Assembly (NCBI RefSeq): GCF_000165425.1
Contig: NW_001799599.1
Span: 314,715 to 378,714, forward strand
Reading direction: 5' to 3'
DNA length: 64,000 nt
From: Paramecium tetraurelia
Taxonomy: Eukaryota; Ciliophora; Oligohymenophorea; Peniculida; Parameciidae
Part shown: in pieces, positions 1 through 12,611 of the stretch
Numbering within the stretch: position 1 is the first letter of the stretch
How the letters are laid out: every line of letters begins with the position of its first letter
Translations under genes and position numbers: made by a program
The notes under the pieces: model-generated
What the model was told of the DNA's origin: nothing
What the model saw: the letters and a program-made list of their open reading frames with translations, nothing else
The model's database searches: none

Positions 1-2525
1 GAGTCATTTACAACAATTAATACTCATAATACTTAGCATTCAAATTACATATTGTTGTTTTCTTAATCGCGAATTAAATGTGTGCAGTTATTTGCTGCTT
101 AAATTTTAAGAATCACAGATTATAAAAAAGTAATCAATAATAAGATGTTTTCTATATCATGTTGTCTATAATTTAGTTATGTTTTCTTTATTAATATATC
201 ACAGTGAGAACATTATTTTATACATTTTGGCGTTCTATTGTACCTTGATTATGATTCCTAAATCTAAATTAAGTTTATAACAAGAATTAGAACTACCTAC
301 CCATTAAACTAAGCCTGGTCAAAGAAATGCCGAAATAATTAATTTGGTTTAAGATTAAATTAGCAATTAGTGGATGATTAGATTACAAAATATTCCTGTA
401 GGAATAATGATTGTGAAAAAGGAGAATTTGTAAGTCATGTTTTAAAATCAATCTCTTTTGTAAATGTTCTAAGGAGTCAAGGATGTTTAATCATATCTAA
501 TGAACGAACTGTAATTTAAACTCTAGATAAAAAGGAAGAAAAAGTCAGGTAGAGAATCTAGTATCAGACTGCCAAAGCAACCAAATAGTAGTTTATCCTA
601 GGTTTATAGTTGTAGCAAAGTTACAAGTTTATAAAATATGCCAAATACTTTACAAGAGATTTTAACAGAATTATAGAACGGGAGCTTGGAATAGTTTTTA
701 TCAAAGGAGAATCATTTGGAATTATTAGGTCAAACAGCAAAGAATAAATCAGCATAATTATTTGAAGATGATACCATTCGTAAAATCTAATGCAAAATAT
801 TTGGTGGTTAAAATGACTTAGAGTACCTGATTATAATGGATGATATCTCATTGCAGAGTTATTTATAAAAATTGGAGACAAGAGAAAAATTTTAAGTAAG
901 CGTTATTGATTCTTTCTCTCATGAATTGCGAACTCCACTAAATAGTGCTAAATTATTTCTAGATGCTCTACTAAATGACCCATAGATTTAGGAAACCTAT
1001 AAGACTAATTGTATAGAACCAGCTGCAAATGCTTTAAAATTATAGGCTTATTTAATTCGAGATATTATAGACTTTACTCAATTTCATTCACATGTGATTA
1101 AGTACAATATTCAAGAATTCAATTTTGAAAATATTATTTAAGAAATTAATGATATTTTTAGACCTATTTGTACAATAAAAAATTTAGGATTGCACATAAT
1201 TGTAAAAAACTCAGTTCCACCTCAGATTGACTCTGACTTTGATAGAATAATGCAAATTTTAGTTAATCTCATATCAAATTCAATTAAATATTCTGTAAGA
1301 GGCTTGATCACTTTGGAAATATCTAGTACTGAAAGAACCATGACATTTTGTATCAAGGATTAAGGAATAGGAATACCATAAAACAAATTATATCAAATTT
1401 AATAGTTTTTAAAGTCTTTTAATGAAAGTCGAGACTTTTGTAGTTAGGATGAGTGGGAGGGTTTCGGATTGCTTGTTAGTTAGATGAATTTGTTGAAATT
1501 GGCTCCGTAGAACAAAAGCCAACTCAGAATAACATCACGTGGTAATACAGAAGGGTCTGAAGTGACTTTTAAGATTCGAACTGCTTAATCGACAAACACT
1601 CAGATTTTAAGAGCAAACACACTTTAGAGAACAAGTCTGAAGTGTGCATAAACTGTACCTGACTTATGTATGGGGATATAAGGAATTTTGATAATTAATA
1701 ATCCTCAACCAGACAATTCGATTTTCGAGACATCTATATAATAAATCCCAATTCGACAACAACATTCTATTGCTAATTATTTCAAACCACAACAGTCCTC
1801 TGGAATATTTAATTAAGTTGGCTAATAAGAGACTGATTTAATAGATGATTTAGATTCAGAAAGGACTAATCCAGAAGTTAATTTGTTAAAATTGAATTGT
1901 CAAAGCATACATACCGCATTAATAGCATAAAATACTGAAACAAAAGATCGATAGGGTAAGAGGAGAAGACAGTCTTCATTTAGTATATCTGATTTAGATG
2001 CCTCTTCAAGTAATCGACCAAATACTCTTGTATCTAGATTAATTTAGAAAGAAGAAAAGGAAATTGAGATGGAAGAATAATTCTAAAATATAAGATTTCC
2101 ATGCAAATGCGCTAGAATTTTGAGTGTTGATGATGATATCTTCAATCAGAAAGCTTTGCAGGTAATAATTACTCAGATGGGTTTTAATGTGTAAATTGTA
2201 TACATTTGTTTATATTTAGGCCTACAATGGATAATAAGCAATAGATGTTATAGAAAAGACAGAAAAATGTTCCGATGCATGCCAATTATTTTATTTTATT
2301 TTAATGGATTGCTAGATGCCAATAATGGATGGATGGACGACTACGAAGATGTTGATGGGCATGATTCAAGAGAATCTTATACCTGACATACCTATCATTG
2401 GATTGACAGCTTTTAACTCGGCCGAAGATATTGAAAGGTGCATGGAGGTCGGAATGAGGGAAGTCTTCACAAAACCATTGAATATCAGTTTGCTTAAACA
2501 AGTATTACTAAAGTTAATTAATTGA
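1..2525 (+). CDS. Membrane hybrid histidine kinase (5' truncated by window edge)
   Basis: The reading frame is open from base 2 of the window, so the start lies upstream. The visible N-terminus has two or more hydrophobic segments (about bases 1-270), then a PAS-sized linker. The H-box SHELRTPLNS is near base 917, followed by an N-box (LVNLISNSIKYS) and a G1 box (KDQGIGIP); the G2 box is weak (GFGLL). A Ser/Asn/Gln-rich linker leads to a receiver domain: acidic pair VDDD near 2127, phospho-acceptor Asp in LMDCQMPIMDGW near 2305, and the conserved Lys in FTKPL. One 22-nt intron (2198-2219) lies inside the receiver and restores frame. By family knowledge it autophosphorylates on His and passes phosphate to its own receiver Asp. 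No HPt domain follows; the protein ends at TGA 2523-2525. The sensed signal cannot be told from the sequence. Confidence 0.9.
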
Positions 2526-2613
2526 TGAACTTATTCGCGTAATCTTACTAAAAATGAATCAATTGTAATCATAATTTATTGTAAACACATTCTAATAATT
2601 ATTATCCGTTAAT

Positions 2614-4949
2614 ATGAGTTTCAGAGATTTAGAAAATCCAGACCAGGCAGTCTTTATATCCTAAGATTTGCTAAATGAATCCTTTTCCCAAATTTCACAA
2701 GAACAAAATGCTGAATAACAATAAGAATTAGTCAACAATAATGAGAACTACCCTTAATTCAGTCAGACTCAGAATTCCCATATTCTCTCTGAAATCATCA
2801 ATACTCCATCTCAACCTAAATTACAAGTTAAGAAATCCACATTACTTCCCCAATCAGGTGGATTGTTTTCTTATTTAATTGACAATCAGAGCAGAATATA
2901 CGACATCTTTTAAAATTTCCTACACAGAATCTTTCAATACTACTTCATTAAAAAAGTGATGGACTAGAATATTATACAAAACTATATTGATTTACAGGCA
3001 GTCAAAAGAAAACTCAGTTATGTTCAATAGGTCTATAATTAAACCTTTTGCGCTTTGAAAAATAGCATTCAATATTATTAAGATAAGATCTTGATATTGA
3101 CATCAGAAATAGACAAAGAAGATCCTTATTCCTTATTGACTTAGCATGAAATTGATCTGAGAAGAGGATTGCATGATTTCTATTAATTTATAGATTCAGA
3201 GGACCTACTTACTTCCAGTAAAGGCATGGGAGGAAGCTAAAACATGTATTTATTCTAAAATAATCCAACTTAGAAGTCAATATAAAACAATTTAGATAGA
3301 AGTATTCAATCCAGCCGATTTAAATTCTCTTGACAAAGTTGCTTAATTTGTTTTGAACAGTATTGAACTTGAACAAATCAGCATAACTCCCATACAATTG
3401 TTGAATGATGATTTGTCATTGAATCTACTTAAAGTAACCATGCAATTGTTGCAGATATGGTAACATTTATTTAGATTTTTGAACCAAAATGATGTTACCA
3501 ATATTTAATTCAATTACGAAGTCGATCAAGCAAATCATAATGCTGCGATAGTTGCAGCCTAAACCTTCTTGTTGGTTCCTTTGGATATTGCCAACAAGAT
3601 TTTGAAAGGTCATTACAAGGAACTCATTAATTATCATCTAAATTCAAATAACAAGTTGCCACTCAAAGAGGAATATGAAAAGAAAAGAGAAGAAAAGAGT
3701 TAGGCTAAGTTGTAAAGCACTCTTCATTTTGACAAGGCGGAAAATATTATTAAAATAGCTGATGATGCTTTAACAAATGAAGCAGAGAATTTTTCATTTT
3801 CAAATGCTGAACATTCATTAATGGAAGAACAATCAGATTAATAATAAACAATTTAGAAATATAACCATAAATATTAATTGAATTCAGAATAATACAAATA
3901 AACCATATTAGATCAGGCAGTAGAATTGAGTTTCAAAGGCAAAATAAATGAATCACATTTACTAGATATCTAACCTCCAAAACATAGATCTTACATAGCT
4001 GAAAGTGGACAATAAATATTGCGAATTACACCGATTACAATTAATACTTTAAATTGTCAGAAACCTAATATCGAATTTAATCATATCAACTATTTCATTG
4101 ATCCTTAAAAAGAGTTTCTACACTACTTCAAACCCAATACAAAGTACTTCTTTATATGGTAAATTGGAGCTGAAAATGTTTAAAAGATTGCTTGCGATGT
4201 TGAACACCAATTTACTAATGAATTGATTTCATTTGCAACTAAAGAAGGAATCATATTCTTGTTTAACCCATTTTCTTAGACTGCTGACAACACATTCTAT
4301 AGATACAATGAGTATGCTTCCATCCTCTAGGCTTTGCCTAACATGATTGAGAAGAAAAGAAATTTCAGAGTTGCTTAAGTAGGGCATTATATCTATTTGA
4401 TTGGGGGTGAAAATGAAAATAAACAGGTTAGCAATGCTTGCGAAAGGTTTAATCTAAAAACTTTAGAATGGCAAAAGATCAAGCCTTTCTAGACTCCTTT
4501 AACAAAAGTGAATCTTGTGGTTTTCCAACAAAGATATTTGGTTAGATTTGGAGGGTTGAATCGTTTTGATCATTTTGATAAAACTGTTGAAAAGTAAATT
4601 TGAAATAATAATCATTTATAGGTATGATACGAAGAGACATAAGTGGTACTAATTAAGATTGACTAGTGGACAAGATTAAATATTCAAGTTGAACAGTGTC
4701 TGTCTGTAGATAAATTCTAATTCAATTTTGATATTTGGAGGTGAAAATGACAATGATTACAGCGATGCAAAGATATCACTGCTTACAATTGATGAGGTTG
4801 AGAAAAAGAAGAATGAGAATGTTGCACATCTTTAGGAATTAAATATCCAATAATAATTTCTATCATTCATCGGTCAATATGATCTGAATGTTTACTACCA
4901 GCACGATAGGATTTACTTATTTAGAAAAAACTACAGTTCATTATTATGA
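2614..4949 (+). CDS. Kelch-repeat protein
   Basis: About 759 residues after removal of two 28-nt introns (3246-3273 and 4594-4621). The C-terminal third holds at least three kelch blades, each with a hydrophobic run before a GG pair (YLIGGENEN, LVRFGGLNR, ILIFGGENDN) and a following aromatic strand (LEWQKI, RHKWYQL). Upstream is a Gln/Asn-rich N-terminus and a mostly helical middle that looks coiled-coil. Kelch propellers are protein-interaction platforms; nothing here points to a particular partner. No BTB, BACK or B-box domain was seen, so an E3-adaptor role is not supported. The start is the first ATG after the preceding stop, 88 bp upstream of which the kinase gene ends. Confidence 0.85.
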
Positions 4950-5107
4950 AGCATTTGTAAATGTTGAAAATAAATATATTTTATTATATATATTTGTAAA
5001 TTTAAGCAAACTTGTTTAAAGTGGGGATTTGAAAGTTTAAGTTATAAAATTTCTGCATTCAATATTTTTCTATTTACACATATTTTAGCTAGTAATTTTA
5101 TTAACAA

Positions 5108-6152
5108 ATGAGTGATCTGATTTCAAAAACTTACAATAAAATTTCAGATGTTTTTTCAAGATCTCAGGTAAAGAAGGCTGTTGAAGGTCTTAACACTTAT
5201 TAGCAAAGAGTGAAATTAATTGATCATATTATAGATAGAAGATAAGAAATAAGAAATGCTGATGATATCGCAAAAATCTAACAATATGCTCATATTTTTA
5301 AAAAAATGTTAAGACGATACAAAAAGAAGAAGGATGAAGATAATGAATAAGAAAAAGCTAAATTGAAGATGGAAATGGTTATGCAGTTATTTCGAGGAGA
5401 AAAGAAAAAGCAAACTCAGAATTATGACATGGAACAAATAAAAAAACAACAATTAGCGAAATCAAGAAGAAATGCCCTTCCTTAATAAAAAAAAAACCAA
5501 TAGTAATACACCCAGTCAACAAAGGTTGAAGATTCCAAAATGTTCGAAACATCTCCAAGCAGAAATAAGAAACTTAATAGATTCTTCACTGAAAAAGATC
5601 CTCTGCAAGTAGAGAAATAAGTAGAATAAGAAATATATGATTTCCTCTAAAAAAATCATGAGCTTGATTAAGTTCAAAAGGATAGGTTTCTTAGAATGAC
5701 TGATAAAAGTTAATAAATACGATATATCGAAAGTAAAGTTAAGCATCAATTAGTTCTTCAAGAAAATTAATAACAATAATTGGCCATTAAAGTATTAGAT
5801 TTAAAATATCAAGTAACATTATTAAGTGAAAAACCTCTTTCGATAAAAAAATAACAGAGGTCACACTTAGATTAAATTGGCAAAATCTTTTTAAGGAAAA
5901 TTAAATGATCTCAAAATTGATGGTCCTCTCACTTCCCGTAGATAGATCAATGGAGAAGATTCTTTTGCTTCATACACAGAAATCAAGTTAAACAAGTTGT
6001 ATCAAGAGTCTTCATCTATACAGAAGACTATAAAAACAAAGACGTTGTCTTGTCCAACAAATCAAATTTAAAACTATTTAATCCATACTAACAGAGATAT
6101 AATTGATATTTCAAACAAAAAATTATTCCATATTTAAAAGTTTAAATTATGA
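5108..6152 (+). CDS. Basic coiled-coil protein, unknown function
   Basis: About 340 residues, very rich in Lys, Gln and Arg, with helical heptad-like stretches and no domain I recognise. The first frame ends at a TGA near 5908, but a second frame downstream (from about 5870) is clearly coding, ending at TGA 6150-6152. A 22-nt intron at 5792-5813 (starts GTA, ends AAG) joins the two in frame and gives a whole number of codons. Alternatives are a 34-nt intron at 5826-5859 or two separate products. The intron choice is the weak point; the coding nature of both halves is fairly sure. Possibly a cytoskeletal or nucleic-acid-binding protein, but that is a guess from composition only. Confidence 0.6.
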
Positions 6153-6366
6153 TAAATATTAGTATTAACTTTTTATATTTACATTCAAATTATGTAATCA
6201 AATAAAAACTATTTTTTAAATTGTTTCTCGTATTACACCTATAAGTAACATTCTATTTGTGAATCAATTCTGAGTTTTATAAGAGAGTGTCACTTATGTT
6301 TGCAAATATTCTTAAATAAATAAATGTAAATATTATTGATTAATTGCACATAAATTTATAAAAAAA

Positions 6367-7237
6367 ATGAGTATTGTTGCTCTTTTCAAAAATTGCTATG
6401 AACATTTTAAAGGCAAATTTTAGAAAAATTATATTTCAGCACAAACACCCAAATAATATTCATAGAAGAAAGTATTGGTTCTGGATTTGGATGAAACACT
6501 GGTTCATTGTGAATTCAAAGAAAATGAAAATTTTCAACATGAGGTATTGCTTGAAGTCATTCACAAAGGATAATTATACACAGTATATTTGAAAGCTCGG
6601 CCTTATTTAAATCAGTTTTTATAAGAAGCTAGCAAAGATTATGAAATTTTTATTTTTACAGCAGGTTATGAGGCTTATTGTTAAGAAGTGTTAAGTTTCA
6701 TAGATAAAAAAAAAATAATAAGTGATTATTACGCAAGAGGAAGCTGTCAATTTATCGATGGAATTTGCTATAAAGATCTTTAGTTAATTGACAGACCTAT
6801 GGGAGATATAATCTTCATTGATGTAATTAATAATCAATAATTAGAATAATCCAAATGCTTTTATAAAATGCTAGGATAATGGATTATTAATACCTTCTTT
6901 CTTAGATTCAGAAGATGACGATTGTCTTCTTCGATTAATACCATTCTTGAAATATATGGCTAAAAAAAAGGACTTACGACCAGTGGAATAACATCTCAAA
7001 ATTTATGAGGATAATAATGGTACTATAGTCTTCTGCGAAACTTAAAAGTCTATATAGATAGAACAAGAAGAGCCTGATGAAGATACCTTAAGTGAAGGGA
7101 AGGTTGTTAAGAGGGAATAGGATGTTACAGATTTGGATATTAAACATAAAAAAACCCAAACTTAATTGGAAACTGTAAACAAGATAAAAAGTAAATTAAG
7201 AAGCGTAACTCTATTTTCCAGTTCAAAACATAATTGA
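6367..7237 (+). CDS. FCP1/SCP-type (NLI-interacting factor-like) phosphatase
   Basis: About 282 residues. The HAD catalytic motif DLDETLVH begins near base 6487. It is followed by the family's KARPYLNQFL and IFTAGYEAY segments, then the distal acidic motif IIFIDNNP, which is only formed after removing a 22-nt intron (6823-6844). LLIPFL-type helices close the domain. These enzymes dephosphorylate Ser, for example in the RNA polymerase II CTD or in signalling proteins; the first Asp of DLDET is the nucleophile. The C-terminal about 90 residues are acidic then basic and outside the domain. It is convergent with the heat-shock factor gene, 39 bp between stops. Confidence 0.92.
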
Positions 7238-7276
7238 TTTCACAACTTAAATTTATCTTAGTCAGACATTTATATG

Positions 7277-8376
7277 TCATTGATCAAGTTTATATTTCGA
7301 TCCTTCAAAAGGCTGTTGATTATATATGGAGTTTGGGTTTCTTTAAATCTTTTTCTGATTAAAATAATAAGCTTATATTGCTTTATAGCGAAAATAAATC
7401 ATTTCCAATTGTTTTAGTCTATTCACATGTAATCTTAAAAGGACTTCTAATAGTATGGACTTAAATTCGAGTATTAGCTATCCTAATTTTCTTATTGACT
7501 TCTAATTGGCAATGGAGAATTTACTAAGGATAATAATTTATTATTTACATTAATTTGGGCTAAAAGTTGATAAATTTTTTTTCAGTGAATAATTTAGTTA
7601 TGATTACATCATTCTTAGAATTGGGGATAATGATTCCATTTATTAAGTTTGCGACTATGGAGGCTCGAGTTCTGTCTTGACATTGGCTTTAAATAAATCT
7701 TATCCATTATTATCTTTAATGTTTGTATCTTGTTGTTTCAAAAAGAAACTTAACAAATAGCTAAGCCTATCGATTTTCGTATCTAACGATTGTCTAGATA
7801 AACTTAATTAGGTCCATATAGAATTGTGTTGTTCCATTATAATTTAGTTTTATTCACTTATCGCTTTGAAATCATTTTCAAATTATAGCTATCTTTATTT
7901 CAAGAATGTTAACTCTTGTTCCATTTATTACTCGAATTCAGCCTCAGTTGATTCTGCTTTTACACTTTTCTTTTCTTTTTTTAATAAAACTTTCTATTTG
8001 ATTGGGTTTCGTTTAATTTGAGATAATTGTTTTCTAATATAGTAACAAATAAATACTTGTTTCCTTTTTTGAAACTTGGATGAGTAAATATTTCATAATT
8101 TTCAGAATTCCTTGCCTTCTGGAACTCATACATGTTTAATTGTCGTAAAAAGGATTAATAGTGATTGTGTTTGAAATATTATGGCAATATCTGGCTTTCC
8201 ATTTCTTTGGGGTTCATTACAATGAAGTACTCACCATCGTCACTCCATTTAATTATTGTTTAAAATTACGGCGTGCTCTATATGAGATCGTCAAATAAAA
8301 ATACTTGTTCGTCTAGCATATCATACAGTTTTATGATAAATGCAGGGGTAGAGAAGGGTCCTTGTTGATTATTCAT
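7277..8376 (-). CDS. HSF: Heat-shock transcription factor
   Basis: About 358 residues. The N-terminal 100 residues form an HSF DNA-binding domain: the winged-helix core includes IIKWSDDGEYFIV, the recognition-helix region YFKHNHYQSFLRQLNMYEF, and the C-terminal FKKGNKKQL segment. The last is recovered by a 23-nt intron (8034-8056), without which the frame is lost. A hydrophobic coiled-coil region follows (QELTFLKQRQLQ and on), as expected for trimerisation. The start chosen gives MNNQQGPFST just before the domain; an in-frame ATG 28 codons upstream exists but adds only AT-rich sequence. By family, it binds nGAAn heat-shock elements as a trimer. Which HSF paralogue it is cannot be told. Confidence 0.92.
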
Positions 8377-9974
8377 TAAGAATTGAAGATATTGGTCTTT
8401 TTATATCTTATTAATTATATTTTGAAAATAAATTAATAATAACCATTCAATTATTAACATTTTCTTATCCTATTCTTAACTAGATATTCTCCGTACATTT
8501 TAATGATGAGTCCTAGCTAACTTGAGGATATCCTTATCAATTTAAGAATTATACAGAAAAAGACTATAGCTTAAAATTAAAAATTAGTTTTGAAAACAAT
8601 AACACATAATTTTTTTTAGAAATTTGCAATTCTTCTTTTACTGAATTGATAAAATATAATCCTCTACCAGTAATGAGCTTGAAAATTTAAAACTTAATTA
8701 AAGTCTCATCCCTGGAGAGGTGTATGATCATAATTGTAGTTTGCATTTCACAAAATACATTTAGATTCATATTATAATCTATTTATGTTGAAATTCTTAG
8801 CTTAATTAGGCTAATAACCATTCTCTTAACATTTTCTTCAAAAAAGTTCTGCATCAAATTTCAAAGAGGCATGACTGATATTCCAAAAATAAGATACATA
8901 TAATAAAATTGTAGAAAATGTGCTATTAGATATATGATTAGTAATGTATGGAGACTTACATTCATTATTACATCTGGTGTGATCAAGTTAGTGACTAGAA
9001 AATATTAAATGTACACATAATTTTTACTTGAAATCTATTGATAAATATTTTATAATATTGATCACAGAGGTCAATTATAATATATTAGTTTATACCTAAT
9101 ACTTTAAATATTTAGATCAAATATAAGAGCTCTCTGTAAAATTCATAAAATAATGGACTTAGTATTTTTCTGTTTATTGTTATATTCATAATACTAAGAT
9201 TACCATTTCAATGAATTCATCTAACATAATTTTTAACCATTTTAAAATCAATTTTGAAACATAATGTGTTAGTTTGTTTTTAGTTTTTGAAAATAAGATT
9301 ATCGTTAATTTTAAATGGGCATCCTAAATTTCAGTTTTTAGGATTGATTAATAATACAATTTTCAATAATAGTATATTAAATCAGGTTTTGATACTTTAT
9401 TTGCTCTCTTATGTTTAGTATTAGCAATATTAATTGTGAAATTAATTCTGATTAAATATTAAAATGATAAGTATTATTTTGTGTATAAATATCAAATATT
9501 AAAATGTATAATAGGAATGATCTACATATTGACTAATATAAAGCATTTCTTAAGTAAGAATGTTCAAAATTATAACTCTAATTTCAAATTCAATATTTTT
9601 TCTCTTAAGTTCTTAAGCTATGTAGCAGTTTTATAAAGTATTAATCAATAGTTGAATTAAAAATCATATTTCTATTAATTATTCATTTTAAAAGAATTTA
9701 AGATAAACTTTGTAAATTATTTACTTGATAATCCTTTTGATAATTTTTCAAGATAAATTGTTGCTTTTTCATAGAAGGGTAACTAATTTCAATAATTGAA
9801 AATTTAATAAATATATATATTTTCAAATTAATTAATAAAAGAAAGAAATTTGAACAATATAGCAATTTAGTGTGCTGCAATAATACATAAAACAATATAA
9901 GAATGCAAAAATTGACTAGGAGAAGAGAGTTAATAATAATCAATAATTTTAATTAAATGCATTTTATATCTATT
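8377..9974. other. 1.6 kb between genes, with decayed coding remnants
   Basis: Extremely AT-rich. On the minus strand several short stretches read like protein but in different frames with TGA stops between them, for example about 8560-8870 (containing HLSRDETLIKF), 8880-9000 (a hydrophobic, membrane-like stretch) and 9060-9230. No intron set I tried joins them. I read this as an old minus-strand gene, probably of a membrane protein, that has broken down. The rest, and especially 9300-9950, shows nothing recognisable. Confidence 0.4.
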
Positions 9975-11349
9975 TCATAAGACCATTTCAATTGGAGGTT
10001 AACTTGTTGAAGTCTAATTCAAATCATCTTTAAATATCATTCTTTTCACATCACTTTTGTGCTGAGGAATTTAGAGTTTATTCGGTTTATCTCTTGTTTG
10101 ACTAGAGAAGGGATATTAAGTCCTGTAAGAATCAATCAGGGAAGCATTATGACTAATTGTTGATGCCTTTGAGCTGGTTTTATTTCCTTTGACAGGGGTT
10201 GTAGTTCTATATAATTAACTTAATTGTTAAAGTGATTGTTTGATTGGGGAGTAGACTTCCTCTTTTTTGATTGCTTAAGCTAATCTTTGTGGCTGAACTA
10301 CTCTTTAAGTCTAACCATAAATTCTGGATGGTGAAAACTATTTAGGAGTTATTCTTTAAGGCGAATATGGAATTATTTTATAAGGCGATAGTTATCTTTA
10401 TTAGAGATTCTAATTGAATGCTTTATTGTTTCTTTCATTTATAATTTAACTTAAAGGATAATAATGAGGATTCTCTGTGGTTTTAACTATTGAAGGGTTT
10501 AAGGTCAATCCTAATTCTTTGCTAGTAGTTTTGTATTATCTATTGAATATAATATACGATAATTCTATGAAGTCTGGCCTTTTCTCAGGATTTTGATTAA
10601 GCATTCTAGCTAATACTTGTAGGAGCTATTAGGAATAATCAGTAGATAATGATATGACAGTTTCTTTTAAGCTGGCGTGGAATTCTAATATAGAAATGGA
10701 AATTACTCCTTTTGGTCATAAGTTCCACTATAAGTTAGGCTAGATCATAAACATCTTATTTAATCTATTAATCAGTTGATTAAATTGTAATTTAATCCAG
10801 TGTTTTTAAAGTTTAATCTGAAGTTATGAAGATATGGTCTGAAGTAATTTATCCATGCGATTAGCCATTGTTTTACAAGTATTTGAGTACACTCACTAAC
10901 TATTCAAGTGACTAATTTATTAGGATTACAAAAGATTACCTTCCAAACTTCAATTTCCCTGAATGTTTCAGATCTGGCACATAAATATTAAGATAGTGTC
11001 TGGGAAATATATTCGAAATAAAATTGTTAAGTTTCGACACTCCCACAATATTGAGGGGTGTTTTGAGTACAGGCATAATATTACAATAGATTTGGATGTT
11101 ATAATTAGCTTCTCTTTGAATGAATAGTTAATAATATGGAATCTTAAAAGTATAAATGTCTTGTCTTGAGTTATAGATGTATATTACAAAAGAAAAGAGT
11201 TCAAGATTGGTGTTCTTCTTCATTTTCCATAACTGGATATTTCCAAATGCTGGATGAAAGATTGTTCCACAACATTAAATTTAATCATTTAAATCAGAAG
11301 TGAAAGTCAATTCTGTGTTATAATTCACGAAAGCTTAAACATTGCCCAT
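9975..11349 (-). CDS. Divergent protein kinase fold, probable pseudokinase
   Basis: About 450 residues with one 22-nt intron (10685-10706). The C-lobe is recognisable: SHGQITSDHIFI sits where HRDLKPEN would be, DVYDLAQLIVELMT matches the helix F region, and MLNQNPEKRPDF matches the terminal Arg motif. The N-lobe has no glycine loop and no VAIK lysine that I can see. The catalytic Asp of HRD and the DFG motif are both absent, so ATP-dependent catalysis looks unlikely. A polar Ser/Gln/Pro-rich tail of about 200 residues follows. It starts 97 bp from the divergent gene at 11447, so the two probably share a promoter region. Confidence 0.7.
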
Positions 11350-11446
11350 AATTGGATTTATTTAATATATTTAATTACAAATGAATAATACTTAGCATTT
11401 CATAATAATCAAAATTGGTAAAATTTCTATAAATATATATATTTAT

Positions 11447-11779
11447 ATGAATATTATTTAATCAACTGTTGATGAATTCATTAAAAATGAAATTATCGAA
11501 TTTTATTACAACAGCAAATCACAATTCCATAAGACCACTTTAGAATACTTAAGAAACAGATTGAGCAGGTATGGGAAAGGAGTCTTGATTTATATAAGCG
11601 ATTGTCCGATTACTCAATCGACCAGTTCTGATTAAATGGTGTTGTACTTTCAATCCAAATCAGAATATGTGTTTATTTGTATAATAAGGCATCTCTTTAA
11701 GGAACCACCCAAACATGGTCAAAATATCTAATGTTCTTTAAGGGGACAGGAATATAAATTGAATTATCATTACTATTGA
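11447..11779 (+). CDS. Small protein of unknown function
   Basis: A 110-residue frame without introns, starting MNIIQSTVDEF and ending at TGA 11777-11779. It has a helical N-terminus and a beta-rich middle (VLIYISDCP, VLYFQSKSEYVFICII). I do not recognise a family. The sequence between this stop and the L11 start at 11944 contains a Lys/Arg-rich open stretch (about 11830-11930) that could be a further exon, but no good intron joins it. Confidence 0.55.
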
Positions 11780-11943
11780 AATTATACTAATAATTGATAT
11801 TCATTTTTTGCATTCTCACTAATAGGGAATTGTGATATTAATAATTGGATACAAAAAGCTGATTAGGTGTGCAAAAGAAAAAGAAAAAATAAACCATTAA
11901 AAAGTGATTTTAAATATATAAAGATTTTTTAATTAAATATTGG

Positions 11944-12573
11944 ATGTCTTAACAACAAGGAAAGGGTGGAAAAGCTTAACAACCAAAACCAGATGCAAAA
12001 CCTGCAGCTCCTGCTAAAGTTGTCAAACCTTAAGAAACTAAGGAGAATGTGATGAGAAAGATTAGAATTGAAAAATTAATGGTTCACATTTGTGCTGGAG
12101 AGTCAGGCGATAAATTAACAAAGGCAGCCAAGGTTTTGGAGGATTTGACAGGATAAAAGCCAGTATTCGGTAAGGCAAGATACACAGTCAGATCTTTTGG
12201 TATCAGAAGAAATGAAAAGATCTCTGTGTTCTGTACAATTAGAGGAGATGCTGCTAAAGATATATTGTTTAGAGGGTTGAGAGTTAAAGAAATGGAATTA
12301 AAAAAGAGAAACTTCTCTGAATCAGGAAACTTTGGATTTGGCATATAAGAACATATTGATTTGGGATTAAAGTATGATCCATATACAGGTATTAATTATT
12401 ACAAATGCTGTTTAGGTATTTTCGGTATGGATTTCTATGTGATCTTGTCAAGACCAGGATTAAGAGTTGCTCAAAGAAAATCAAGAAATGCTAGATTGGG
12501 TACAGCTTAGAGAGTCTCTAAAAAGGAAGCCATGGAATGGTTTAAATAAACCTTTGAAGGCAACGTCTATTGA
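11944..12573 (+). CDS. RPL11: 60S ribosomal protein L11 (uL5)
   Basis: About 200 residues and close to the eukaryotic family length. Recognisable uL5/L11 blocks: [68 protein letters not shown], then [15 protein letters not shown]. The last two blocks are contiguous in other eukaryotes, which places a 27-nt intron at 12389-12415. That intron is a multiple of three with no in-frame TGA, so its retention would insert nine residues rather than stop translation. The protein binds 5S rRNA and 28S rRNA in the large-subunit central protuberance. The N-terminal Lys/Pro/Ala-rich extension is normal for protist L11. Confidence 0.97.
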
Positions 12574-12611
12574 TACATTAATACAATACATTAAATATAA
12601 ATCAATAACAA

